From Trichosporon coremiiforme (Eukaryota > Basidiomycota > Tremellomycetes > Trichosporonales > Trichosporonaceae): a stretch of DNA of 31,337 nt. The notes beneath the pieces are model-generated. The model made no database searches. It was not told the origin of the DNA and saw only the letters and a program-made list of their open reading frames with translations. The position numbers and the translations under genes were made by a program. Location of the stretch: the NCBI GenBank assembly GCA_039545355.1, contig BCJJ01000075.1:1-31337 (forward strand), read 5' to 3'. Positions 10,401-18,299 of the stretch are shown one piece after another (the first letter of the stretch is position 1; each line of letters begins with the position of its first letter).

Positions 10401-11409
10401 TGGGCGGAGCAGAAGGATCAGCGTGAGCAGCCTGGGCGGGATGGATCTGCGACTTGCTGCGCGCGAGGCTGCCATTTCTGGTCGGTACACCCGGACCCGG
10501 AGGAACCAGTGCATGGGTGTTTCTCCACGCGCCTTCTTGCATTCCTTGAGCCTCAATCCCTGTCACGGGGTTCATCGAGCCAGACATGGACGCACGCTGG
10601 AGGAGTTTGGCATCCATCGAGCGCATCTTGGATAGCGTGCCGGCTGTTCCGGCAGCGGCGGAGGGGTCGAGGCTGATTCCGCGGGCTGAGCGTTCACTTG
10701 ATGAGGAGGAAGGCGGTCCGGAGTGCTTCAGACTGACCTGGCTCTTGGACCGGCCAAGAAGAGAGCGGAACCCGCCGCGCTTCTCGTCGTTGGCGTGCAG
10801 CTGTTGCTGTGAGGGCGGCGCTTCCCACATCTGTGGATGCTGGTACATGTGCAGCTCGCGCTCGAGATTGTTTGGCAGCGCCTCGGTGATCATGTCAAGG
10901 GGAAGATCGAGCGCAGCGGCAAAGTACGCCTCGCGGCGGGAGCGCATGCTACCTGGCCCGCCTGGCGCACCCCCATGGACGGGGTTGACCAAGTGGTCGG
11001 CGCGGGGGAGCTCATAGTCTGCGGCGTAGTCGTGTGATGGACTCTGGGCGAGAAGAGGAGCGACGGGCGTGCCGCGCGGTGGTCGGCGGTGAATCTCGAG
11101 CTGAGGGTGCGGCTGGGAGGGAGCTTGTGGGTGAGGTGGCCGGACACCGGGGCCGGCAGAAGCGAACGGGTGTGCGTATCGCGGGTCGCGCGATGCGCTC
11201 GGACCAGAGACGTTGGACGGCGCGCGGTCACTCCACTGGGCCGAGTGTGCGCCGACAGACGCCCCGCTCCCGGCATGCGGTTCTGGGAGGGCTTTGGTCC
11301 ATTCCTGAATGCGTGCGTTCTTGTTGTGGTGTGCCTCAAGCTCGGAGGGGGAAGGTGAGTAGGGCGGGTAGGATATCTCGGTGGCGGGTCTGTCGTGGTC
11401 CCACGCCAT
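7465..11409 (-). CDS. Large, mostly disordered protein of unknown function (1314 aa)
   Basis: I do not recognise a family. The start is taken at MAWDHDRPATEISYPPYS (11409). The frame stays open 233 codons further upstream, but that part is Thr/His/Ser/Pro repeat text made from CA/TC-rich leader DNA. The protein is rich in Ser, Pro, Ala and Gln. More ordered-looking patches are a predicted helical stretch at about 155-200 (YFAAALDLPLDMITEALPNN) and an acidic C-terminal segment at about 1090-1150 (FDIPDIGPDWLELGPEYGPE...LRVLERVVEEDEE). A DMDEILERARVAAEV helix lies near the end. Basic phospho-site-like motifs recur: LLGRSKSQ (about 217), LARSKSQI, SRVFSWLPSRK. A proline run (LPPRPPPPPSKPLPPAP) precedes the acidic segment and could bind SH3 or profilin-type partners. 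A cytoskeletal or signalling scaffold is a guess only. Confidence 0.75.
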   Translation of the reverse strand: MAWDHDRPATEISYPPYSPSPSELEAHHNKNARIQEWTKALPEPHAGSGASVGAHSAQWSDRAPSNVSGPSASRDPRYAHPFASAGPGVRPPHPQAPSQPHPQLEIHRRPPRGTPVAPLLAQSPSHDYAADYELPRADHLVNPVHGGAPGGPGSMRSRREAYFAAALDLPLDMITEALPNNLERELHMYQHPQMWEAPPSQQQLHANDEKRGGFRSLLGRSKSQVSLKHSGPPSSSSSERSARGISLDPSAAAGTAGTLSKMRSMDAKLLQRASMSGSMNPVTGIEAQGMQEGAWRNTHALVPPGPGVPTRNGSLARSKSQIHPAQAAHADPSAPPTSFRNGHAAPAENVEPVVKLARRTSSRGALGKPVRGPSRTPSTHQPDAATQQAATTVQVPPAAAPGVLTNNNGPRANGNAIAAIETRTSDRTKENAPVKETHIREARAPVLPSSKAAPIKPSQAQTWTASKAPPALPTVVVTTPPDEGSKRVKASVTKESKANTSASTGLPKRTSSISRAQKPSRSTSSPSLATASLPSAPTPATHPAHPVPQSKSQPPSPSQASVHSPGPARKKSVPVPNNENKRFEPVGEGSKRQSKSRVFSWLPSRKAAEGKENKAKAPTSQSSHRKDVLGQSQPAVVAANAGAADAQPAQRSASQPVLHGQSKQPSNLSHHQSPAPALETHVHHAETTVQPPLAAESEQPFHTTAPAQPEQHYAQRQHVRVAPSGYEWLPQQQSPMANQLPPGAMPMAPRPVPQQTQYGVQAGYPTQPDPYAYAGQPLHEIPTHPPAMGPTTAAHPAIPQATGAVPPPAAEAARRWLPPMFNGPSAERGDERQKRMSTHEDNTNLKKQVSSTGTATEYANMYRTDPTSVVSMSSVSGNISHSASLAADDMKLNTLDLSTLETRLGATANATSPISPLDPQGISTPATTDHVTPPRSATQITLGSGFTPLKVSDLFDGAGSNSESESDGTPTKRSASGKSVDSNAALSGGRTESAGVSSAAPNDDTRKNACAPGTPSRGASSPNSSSATGETGTTPALTPSMFDLRGKSWSETERSCHESTPSVSEPIAIELPTLPPRPPPPPSKPLPPAPEEFDIPDIGPDWLELGPEYGPEGQVYLRHCGSLRVLERVVEEDEETPLPKSELVAPRVVWQANPTAPPPPQRTGRPRRGSGSAQRSPRSGEKPMPRVLLTQAGVEHPFDSLPDMDEILERARVAAEVGAQRSPAVATEGQAVPPNPCSDEAVGGVAVLAPAAVIVSSNARAPGSDSTSGNDDAGAQTGTARSTRSAPLLPPVVVISAEGEADGGAPGQTTPTST

Positions 11410-11429
11410 GTCTTGTCGAGGGTCGAGGG

Positions 11430-11730
11430 TTGAGGGAGTTATTTGTGTGTGCAGTGGGTATTCGGTGTGTGATGGTGTGGGTGTGTTGTTGTTGTTGCTG
11501 CAGGATGTCAGTGATGGTGGGTATGTGTGTGTAGTGAGGGAGTGTGTGATGGGTCGGAAGGGTATGCGATGATGAGATCTGTGTGTGCAAGGCAGAGTCG
11601 CAGAGTCAGAGAGAGGTGTATGAGTCAGTGTGATGGAGGGTTGAGCATGGGTGTGGGCATGGAGGAAGGCGAAAAAGTCGAGCCAGAGTGAGGAGTGTGT
11701 GAGAGAGGGTGAGGACTTTGCTGCGGGGTA
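11430..11730 (-). repeat. CA/TC-rich low-complexity leader of the 1314-aa gene
   Basis: On the plus strand this stretch is GT/GA-rich with runs of GTGTG and four GTT units at 11485-11496. On the coding strand it is therefore ACA/CTC-rich. It directly precedes the assigned start codon and probably forms the 5' leader and promoter-proximal tract. Confidence 0.55.
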
Positions 11731-12678
11731 CTCGGGTGTGTGGGTTGCGTGGCTTGGCGGGTGCTCATGTCTGGCTGGATCTGGCTGCGTGCATGCTTGC
11801 CGTGGACGATGGACGGTGACTGTGGACGCAGCAGTGCCGTGCAGTGGAGAGCATGGAGCAGAGTGGTGCAGTGGACAGTGCGCCTGGGATAGCCCATGCA
11901 GTCTAGTTCCAGGATCCATCAGGTGGCTCGTGCGCAAGCGTGCTGCGCGCAGCCGACACCCAGACTCCACTTCATCTTCGCAAGTCCGAGAATCACTCTT
12001 ACTCTTGGATCGCCCCAATCGCATCTCGGTGCACCAGAGCAGAGAGGAAGACAGAGCGGAGCCCACGTCCGACGTCACGCTTCCGCGCCCCGTCATGTCA
12101 GGCGCCATGCCGCATGGCCCGTTTGATCATCCTCGCAGAGGACAATGGCGAGAACCCGAGAACCCCGTAGAGCTAAGTCCTGCGCAGCCATCGTGCTCAT
12201 CTGTGTCATAACCTGCGTAACCCGGCGTCTGCTACTCCACTACGCACAAACGCCTCTGCCTGCAGTCAGTAAGCCAGCCAAGCCAGTGTTATGCTGTGGC
12301 GTAACGGCCAGTCATGCCTAGCTCGCAGTCCTTGCCTCCATGTCTCTCCATGTCTCGCAGTCCTTGTTCTGAGTGATGGGCCGATTCCATTTCGTTTGTC
12401 CAGTCGGGCCAGACCCACACTGCGCAGCGTAGTCCGTGCCGCATGTTCCCCTGGCGTTCCCGTTGGGTTCTAGACATTAGAATCTGCATGATATGCTGTG
12501 GACAATGGGTTTGTTTGCGTCTGTGCCCGTTTGCACAGGTCGGAACGGGATTCCAGCGAACGCCCCGAACGCCAGCAGGCGCCAGTGGACGCCCAGAGGA
12601 CGCCATTGCGGAATGTTCCCTGGCTGACGCTGGCCCCTCGGCGTCTCTGGACATGTCAACTTCAGGGTTCCACAGCTG

Positions 12679-12745
12679 GGACGTACGGGGTCCAGACGGA
12701 GACTACGGGTGCTTGGACGGTTGATATGTCCCGTCTGGTACGTCC
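12679..12745. repeat. Interrupted inverted repeat
   Basis: GGACGTA (12679-12685) and CCAGACGG (12692-12699) are matched in reverse by CCGTCTGG (12731-12738) and TACGTCC (12739-12745). This gives 15 paired bases with a 6-nt bulge and a 31-nt loop. It could be a structured RNA, a binding site or chance. Confidence 0.4.
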
Positions 12746-13029
12746 TGTCGGTCGAGACTTGGACTCGGACTGCGCCGTATTCGGGACATAGGCGAAGTTC
12801 ATACAAATCGAGGTAAGGGCGTGTCGTAGCTGGGCGTAACAGTGTAGGATAGAGAGTTTGTGAAGGCATCGAAGGCGACCGTCGTTACTGAACCGAGTCG
12901 AGAGCGGCCAAAGGGTTGGTTGCGATGTCAGATGCAGGGCACGCAGGCATCGCATTGGAACGGGCCAAGCCAAACGCCATACTCATGCTTGATGCCGGCG
13001 GCCAGGATCTCGGGCAACTCAGTCGGAGC

Positions 13030-14751
13030 TCACACGACAAAACTCGTCGCGCACCCGGCCCACGCCCTCGTCGCCGTAATGCCGGGCACCTCAACGAGCG
13101 CGTCTCGGTCCCGCTCGTCCCCCAATCCAAGGTTGCCATGCTCATTCCACCCGCCAGCAAGTAGCGTGCCATCCTGCAGAACCACCAGCAAGTGCTCCGA
13201 GCCGGCCACTATCCGCCTAACCTGCGCATCAAACGGCAGAGACACTTCACCCCCGTTCGTGCCAGCGCCACAGAGTTGGCCATGCGTGTCGGCGCCCTGG
13301 GCGCGGAGCTGTCCGCCCTTGAGGACGTAGGACCCGTTCCAGCTCGCTGCGATTTGTTCTGCCTCTAACCCGTTGAGACCGCGGATCTGGCCCTTCGCGT
13401 CCGAACCGAAGGCGTGCAGTTTGTCGGTTAGGATCAACGTGTGCGCACTGCCAACGGCGATTTGGCGCACTGTTCCGGAGACGGGGATGGCGACTGGGGT
13501 GGAGGAGCGGGGGGCGGCGGGGGCGGGGCGGCTGGCGGCCTTGCCCTTGCCCTTGGCTCCATCCTTGCTCCCCTTGGTGGCCTCAGGCTTGCCCTCAGCC
13601 TTCGGCTTCGGTCTTGGGGGCAGCTCGGGCTTATCCCCATTCGTGACCGGGAAATCTGGGCCAGTCTCGATCCGCTCCTTGATGCTCAGATTGCCCAGCG
13701 ACTCAGTCACCGTCATCGCGTGGCCGAGCTGTCCGTGACGCGCCCCTCCCCACCCGAGGACTCGCTGTCCATTTGGCCCATCGAGCACAATGACGACGTG
13801 GCGCTGCGACGCCGCCAGGTGCGTGACTCTCTCGCCCGGTCGGATGATATTGATCTCGCCGCCGAATTCGGGCGCGTGGGCTCGTTCCCCAAAGTCGTTC
13901 GATCCGACGACGACGAGGACGTGGATCGGTTCCTCGTCGCCGGAGGTCGAGGCGGAGGAGGACGGAGGGCCCGAGTCTGCGTTGCCCGCGAGGCCTGCAC
14001 CAAGTCCTTGGCCAGGACCTGAAGCGTGGCCGGAGCCAGATCCAGAGGCAGTTGGCAGGGAGGACGACGGAGGACAGTCCGGCAACCGCTCATAAACCAC
14101 AAAGGACGTGGACCACGTACAGGCCACCTTGACGGGATGCCACTGTTCCGGATCCAGTCTCAGCGTCTCGCGCAACGGCGTGAGCAGATCCAGCTCCTTG
14201 AACGTGAGCCACTCCTTTGTCTCGTTCCACAGCACGCAGTTGGGACCGAGCTGGCCGTGCGTGTTCGTCCCCGTTGCCAGGAGCACGTTGCGGCCCCAGG
14301 GGAGGAGGGGTTTCTTCGCTGAGCTCACAGCTCGGGCTCGACCCGTAGCTGTGGAGGGTGCTGTGGGCGCAGAAGTGGGGGCGGGCACGGGCTGGGGTAC
14401 CGCCAGGTGTGTCGAGGAGGTCGGAGAGCTCGGGGACACGGAGGAATGCACCGAGCTCGGGGGGTTGTTGTCGTCCTCCCCTTCGTCCTCGTCGTCGGAT
14501 TGCGCGAGCGGACTAGGCCGCGGGGGTCGGTGTGCATCAGCCACAGCGGCCGTTTCGGCATGCACGGCCGACGTAGTCGGCACGGTCGTCCTCAGTAACA
14601 GCAGAGTGTGCGAACTTCCGCTCGCCAGGTCGAGGACGGCCCCAGGCTGAGTCGGGAGAGGCATCTGCACGCCGGCGAAGGAACTCACGTCATCCGTGGA
14701 CGCGAGGCCGAGTTGGCCCCAGCCGTTGGATCCGCAGGCCCTCAGAGGCAT
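13030..14751 (-). CDS. RCC1-repeat (beta-propeller) protein, ATS1-like
   Basis: This is a single exon of 573 residues. About seven RCC1-type blades are visible: ACGSNGWGQLGL (5-16), LATGTNTHGQLGP (about 158), VVGSNDFGERA, VLGWGGARHGQLGHA, HAFGSDAKGQIRGL, RAQGADTHGQLCGAG and LAGGWNEHGNLGLGDE near the C-terminus. 'Seen/heard' strands such as DLASGSSHTLLLL and QIAVGSAHTLILT lie between them. Family members serve as Ran exchange factors or other regulators. Yeast Ats1 is linked to tubulin and tRNA wobble modification. This chain has no clear nuclear RCC1 signature, so I prefer a general ATS1-like label. Blades are split by disordered inserts: Ser/Pro/acidic at about 56-150, and a Lys/Pro/Ala block (PPRPKPKAEGKPEATKGSKD) in the middle. 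The ATG starts right at the first blade, so an unseen upstream exon is unlikely but possible. Confidence 0.85.
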   Translation of the reverse strand: MPLRACGSNGWGQLGLASTDDVSSFAGVQMPLPTQPGAVLDLASGSSHTLLLLRTTVPTTSAVHAETAAVADAHRPPRPSPLAQSDDEDEGEDDNNPPSSVHSSVSPSSPTSSTHLAVPQPVPAPTSAPTAPSTATGRARAVSSAKKPLLPWGRNVLLATGTNTHGQLGPNCVLWNETKEWLTFKELDLLTPLRETLRLDPEQWHPVKVACTWSTSFVVYERLPDCPPSSSLPTASGSGSGHASGPGQGLGAGLAGNADSGPPSSSASTSGDEEPIHVLVVVGSNDFGERAHAPEFGGEINIIRPGERVTHLAASQRHVVIVLDGPNGQRVLGWGGARHGQLGHAMTVTESLGNLSIKERIETGPDFPVTNGDKPELPPRPKPKAEGKPEATKGSKDGAKGKGKAASRPAPAAPRSSTPVAIPVSGTVRQIAVGSAHTLILTDKLHAFGSDAKGQIRGLNGLEAEQIAASWNGSYVLKGGQLRAQGADTHGQLCGAGTNGGEVSLPFDAQVRRIVAGSEHLLVVLQDGTLLAGGWNEHGNLGLGDERDRDALVEVPGITATRAWAGCATSFVV

Positions 14752-15959
14752 ATCGTTGTGGTTGAAGGAGAGGAGATGGAGAGGAGAAGCGGAGGGAGGT
14801 CGAGGTTGGGAAAGTGGAGGCCGAGGGAGTGGAGGTAGGGGTCTGGAAAGTTCGTCGGATGTCGGACCGGGGAATGGGACGCCGGGTTCGAGATAGAGGA
14901 TGGACTCGATCCAGCTTGAGATAGCACTGAGAGATCTCGAGTGCAGAGAAGGTTGCGTTTCAGCTCGGCGCTAGCAATCGCCCAGATGTATGACCAAGTC
15001 GATAGGAGAGTAACCGCGTATGCTCGGAGTTCCGACCTCTTTCTGGCGATGTGCGAGGTGTCAACTTTGTCGCTGATTCAGATGGGATTGCGAAGCCGGG
15101 TGATGCCGTTGCCTTTTCGTGCGTGTCTCTTACGATACTCTCGCGAACCGGTGCAGTGATCCAAGTGTCGGAGACGGCTGAGAGTTTTGAGAGCGCGAAG
15201 GAAGGAATGGAGTGAGATGGTGAGACAGGACGACCTAAGGTCGAATTGTCTCCAAGGCATGGGTGCGTCATTGCGTCATCTACGATAACAACGTGCATTA
15301 CGGTTTTGTCGTCTACGTCTACCGGAGATAAACCGATGAGTCCGCTGGTTGTTCTCACCGCTGTCTTGCCTCGAAGGTTGGTCGGGGTGTGCACTGCGGA
15401 CTACTCCTGGGACCATGACGAAGAATGTCAAGTGTCGTAACTCGTTGGAGCATCGGTGAAGCATAAACCAAACCGTCGATCAGCCGTCGACTCCTCTTCG
15501 CTGGTGGTAGTCAAGAGCTAGCTAGCCATCCTTCCCGTGCCAGGTCTCACGCCATTTCTTGGTCCCGTGGCACTCCAGCCCTCGCTGCCTCCCTCGCTCT
15601 AGCCTCTCCTCTTTGCCTTTCCTCGCCTCACTGACACAAAGCTGGTTGCTAGGAGAATGCATGCCCGCCGAGCTCGCCATCGCAATGGCGGCGGTGCAAA
15701 ATGATATAGATGGAATGTGGGGGTGGTACTACACTGCTTCTTCGCTTCTTCTCATCCTTTCAAGAGGACACTAACAGTACAACGTTGGTGGTTTCTATCG
15801 TTTTCGTCGTCACTTCGCTGGATCGACATCGCTTTTTTCCTCCTGGTTCTCGCTTATTCGCTTTCAACCGGGAATCGATTGGGGTTTGGAGAACATGGTG
15901 TTCGAATAGCTCATGACAGAACATCGGACCTCGCCTCGCTGGCGCTCAGCCCGGTTCGC
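14752..15959. other. Intergenic, upstream of the RCC1-repeat gene
   Basis: The region carries the promoter and leader of the RCC1-repeat gene (left) and the 3' flank of the MetX-family gene (right). The plus strand is purine-rich at about 14760-14830, so the leader is pyrimidine-rich on the coding strand. A tandem TGCGTCAT is listed separately. No coding region is convincing. Confidence 0.5.
15264..15279. promoter_or_regulatory. Tandem TGCGTCAT, possible bZIP sites
   Basis: TGCGTCAT occurs twice head to tail with no spacer. The reverse is ATGACGCA, which contains the TGACG half-site used by ATF/CREB- and Gcn4-type bZIP factors. It lies about 515 bp upstream of the RCC1-repeat start. Function is inference. 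Confidence 0.35.
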
Positions 15960-17618
15960 CTAGTGGAGCCAACCCCTGATTGCGCCGCCGACGTTCTGCA
16001 CGTCGAGGAGGAACGTGTCGTGGCCCCAAACTCCGCCCAGCTCATAATACGTGACCTCCTTGTTACCGGCCATCTTGAGGGCGTCGGCGAGCTCGCGCTG
16101 CTGCTCAACGTCGAAGAGCACATCGCTCTGAACGCCGAGCACGAGCGCGGGAATACCCTTGAGCCTGGCCAGTCCCTGGGCGAGATCGTGGACGTGGGGA
16201 CTCTTCGAAGTGGGAATGATGCGCTGCTCCTTGATCGGCTTTCCGTGGCCGTGCTCCTCCTCTGACCCATCGCGCTTGGCGCCGGGGAACGGCGACGCAC
16301 TAACACCAACAGGGTCGGTGGGGTACGGGAACGGGTTTGCGTCGGGGTAGCTCTTGGCATACTTGTCCGCGAGCTCCTGGAGCGCCGGCGCCGTCATGTC
16401 GAACAGGTCCATCGCCTTGCTGAGGTAGATGAGACTGTTGGCGTCGTATGTGAGACAGAACCTCTCGCCCTGGTGGTCGAGGTACGTCTCGATGAGGAAG
16501 TCGGGAGACAGGCGGGGTTCGGCCCCCTCCTCGGCGGAGCGCATGCGACGGCCGAACCGCTGCTCCCACTCCGGTCCCGAGCGGTACGTGATCGTCGCGA
16601 TTTGGCGGGCGAGCTTCATCCCCTCGTGGGGGGGCACGCCGTCGTAGTAGAACCCGCGGTTCCAGTTGGGGTCGGCCATGAGCACGCTGCGCTGTGCGTA
16701 GCGCATGCCCACGCCCTGCAGGCCACTACGCGCACTGGCACTGATGCTAGCGACGCGGGCGACACGTTCGGGAGCCAGGTAAGCGAGCGACAGCGACGTC
16801 ATGCCGCCCATGGAGCTGCCGATGGAGGCGTACAGCTTTTCAATGCCGAGATTGTCGAGCAGCGAGAGCTGCGCGCGGGCCATGTCGTGGATGCTCAGGA
16901 GAGGGAAGCGGGTCGCCCAGCGCACATGTCCGTCTCCCGGAGGGTAAGGGGACGACGGGCCCGTGCTCCCGAAACACCCGCCGAGGACGTTGGTGCAGAT
17001 CACGTAGAAGCGGTTCGTGTCGATGCTCTTGCCCGGACCGACGAAGTCCTCCCACCATCCTGGCTTGCTCGCCGTCTCGCCAGCGACGTCGTTTCCGCCA
17101 CTCGCGACGTGGGAACTGGCAGACAGACCAGTGTGGATCAGGATCGCATTCGACTTGTCTTCGTTCAACTTGCCCCAAGTCTCGTACGCGATCGAGTAGG
17201 GCGGCAGTGCAGTCGGGCTGTACGTCAAAGGCAGGTCGGTCTCGGCATGGTAGTGCAGCGTAGTAGGCGGGGGGACGTAACACGCCTCAGCCTCCGAGTT
17301 CTCCTGCTTCATGAGCACCTCGTCCTGCTGCTCCTGCTTCGCGGCTGCCTTCATCTTGTCCTGCGCTTGGCGGAGGGCATCGGGCCGCTGGACCTGGGCC
17401 GAGGCGAGGCCGAATCCGCCGGGCGAGAACGCTGGTCGCCGCCGGGGCGGGATCTGCGGAGCTGAGGGAGGGATGAAGGGCGGTGTGGCGGAGAGGGGGG
17501 CGGGAGACGCCTGTGCGAAAGCCGCGCTGTCGAGGTGGAACTTGGACAGGTGCGGCTTGCGGGGCGGCACGCGCGGCTTCGGCGCCGAGGGGAGGTGCAG
17601 GGCGCGGGGGCGGGGCAT
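15960..17618 (-). CDS. MetX-family O-acetyltransferase (serine or homoserine)
   Basis: An alpha/beta-hydrolase acyltransferase of 552 residues in one exon. It moves acetyl from acetyl-CoA to L-serine or L-homoserine, feeding cysteine or methionine synthesis. The nucleophile is Ser269 in GSSMGGM, the acid Asp499 in GVQSDVLFD, and the base His533 in WGHDTF. Other family blocks are AYETWGKLNE, NVLGGCFGSTGPSS and DPNWNRGFYYDG. The text HTGLSASSH, RSGPEWEQRFGR and FLIETYLDHQGERF resembles, from memory, the fungal cysA/Cys2 serine O-acetyltransferases more than classical Met2, which has HALTG at the first block. Many databases would call both homoserine O-acetyltransferase. About 110 extra N-terminal residues are basic and Pro/Ala-rich, with no acidic residue before position 30, as expected of a mitochondrial presequence. 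Two CACGTG sites lie upstream. Confidence 0.88.
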   Translation of the reverse strand: MPRPRALHLPSAPKPRVPPRKPHLSKFHLDSAAFAQASPAPLSATPPFIPPSAPQIPPRRRPAFSPGGFGLASAQVQRPDALRQAQDKMKAAAKQEQQDEVLMKQENSEAEACYVPPPTTLHYHAETDLPLTYSPTALPPYSIAYETWGKLNEDKSNAILIHTGLSASSHVASGGNDVAGETASKPGWWEDFVGPGKSIDTNRFYVICTNVLGGCFGSTGPSSPYPPGDGHVRWATRFPLLSIHDMARAQLSLLDNLGIEKLYASIGSSMGGMTSLSLAYLAPERVARVASISASARSGLQGVGMRYAQRSVLMADPNWNRGFYYDGVPPHEGMKLARQIATITYRSGPEWEQRFGRRMRSAEEGAEPRLSPDFLIETYLDHQGERFCLTYDANSLIYLSKAMDLFDMTAPALQELADKYAKSYPDANPFPYPTDPVGVSASPFPGAKRDGSEEEHGHGKPIKEQRIIPTSKSPHVHDLAQGLARLKGIPALVLGVQSDVLFDVEQQRELADALKMAGNKEVTYYELGGVWGHDTFLLDVQNVGGAIRGWLH

Positions 17619-18299
17619 GGTGCGGGGTCGGCTTGGTCAGTCGTTGAGGACTGTCTTGTTTTTACGGGTCGTGTGGGGTCGGTTCGTGGGGTCGTTCAAG
17701 AAAATGGCAAGGGTGTGGTGCGAATGTATGCAAGGAAAGAAGACAGTGGACGTGAAAGAGATAAGTGATGGCCCGGTGCTCGCTGTCGTCGGCGTCCAGA
17801 GTCCACAGGTGAGTCCAGTCGTGTGTCAGCAATGAACTCAATCCCCGGTCCTCTCGCCCCAGTATGCCGGTTCATGTTCTGGCCACTCCGAACTTTCAAA
17901 CGAAGCACGCCATCGATGGCGAGAGGATCGTCATGAAATCTGGAGCCCCGCATCACGTGTGGATACTTTCCGAATTAAAGGGCGGTCACGTGGTCGCACG
18001 ACCTCGCACTTCACTCACACTGATGCACCGAGACGTTGTATTGAATGCGATCTGGAATGCATGGCGTGACTTTATCGGACTTCGTGGAGCTCGGAGTGGA
18101 GCTTATCAAGCGATACAGAATGCGCATGAATCGGAATAAGGTCGGATGAAGATGTCTCAGTACGCGTAGATAGCCGATGGGGGCTCTTTGCTGAAGGACG
18201 AGTGGTCTGGCCATGCCTCCCTGTTTCGATGTGCTGTGAACTATGCATGCAACAGTTATACGGTATGTGTACACTCCCATGCTACGCCTGCGTCACTCT
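17619..18299. other. Promoter region of the MetX-family gene
   Basis: This gap separates two minus-strand genes. It holds the 3' flank of the 540-aa gene on the right and the promoter of the acetyltransferase on the left, including the paired CACGTG sites. No coding region is convincing. Confidence 0.55.
17953..17992. promoter_or_regulatory. Two TCACGTG sites upstream of the MetX-family gene
   Basis: TCACGTG occurs at 17953-17959 and again at 17986-17992, 33 bp apart and about 340-370 bp before the start codon. This is the Cbf1-type core found in promoters of yeast MET genes. Spaced pairs fit binding by a bHLH factor. Regulation by sulfur supply is inferred from the motif and the gene's role. 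Confidence 0.55.

Larger units (their letters stand above)
11410..13029. other. Intergenic, upstream of the 1314-aa gene
   Basis: Besides the low-complexity leader this region holds direct repeats (TCGCAGTCCTTG twice near 12320 and 12355; several GACGCC words near 12560-12605) and one inverted repeat listed separately. Reading frames are short and unlike the coding style of the neighbours. The right part is the 3' flank of the RCC1-repeat gene. I see no gene. Confidence 0.5.

Noticed and set aside
11410..12108. N-terminal extension of the 1314-aa protein by 233 codons
   Set aside because: The translated text is Thr/His/Ser/Pro repeats from CA/TC-rich DNA, typical of a leader. MAWDHD begins normal coding text.
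16473..17465. 330-codon plus-strand frame over the acetyltransferase
   Set aside because: Antisense shadow of a gene with a full catalytic triad.
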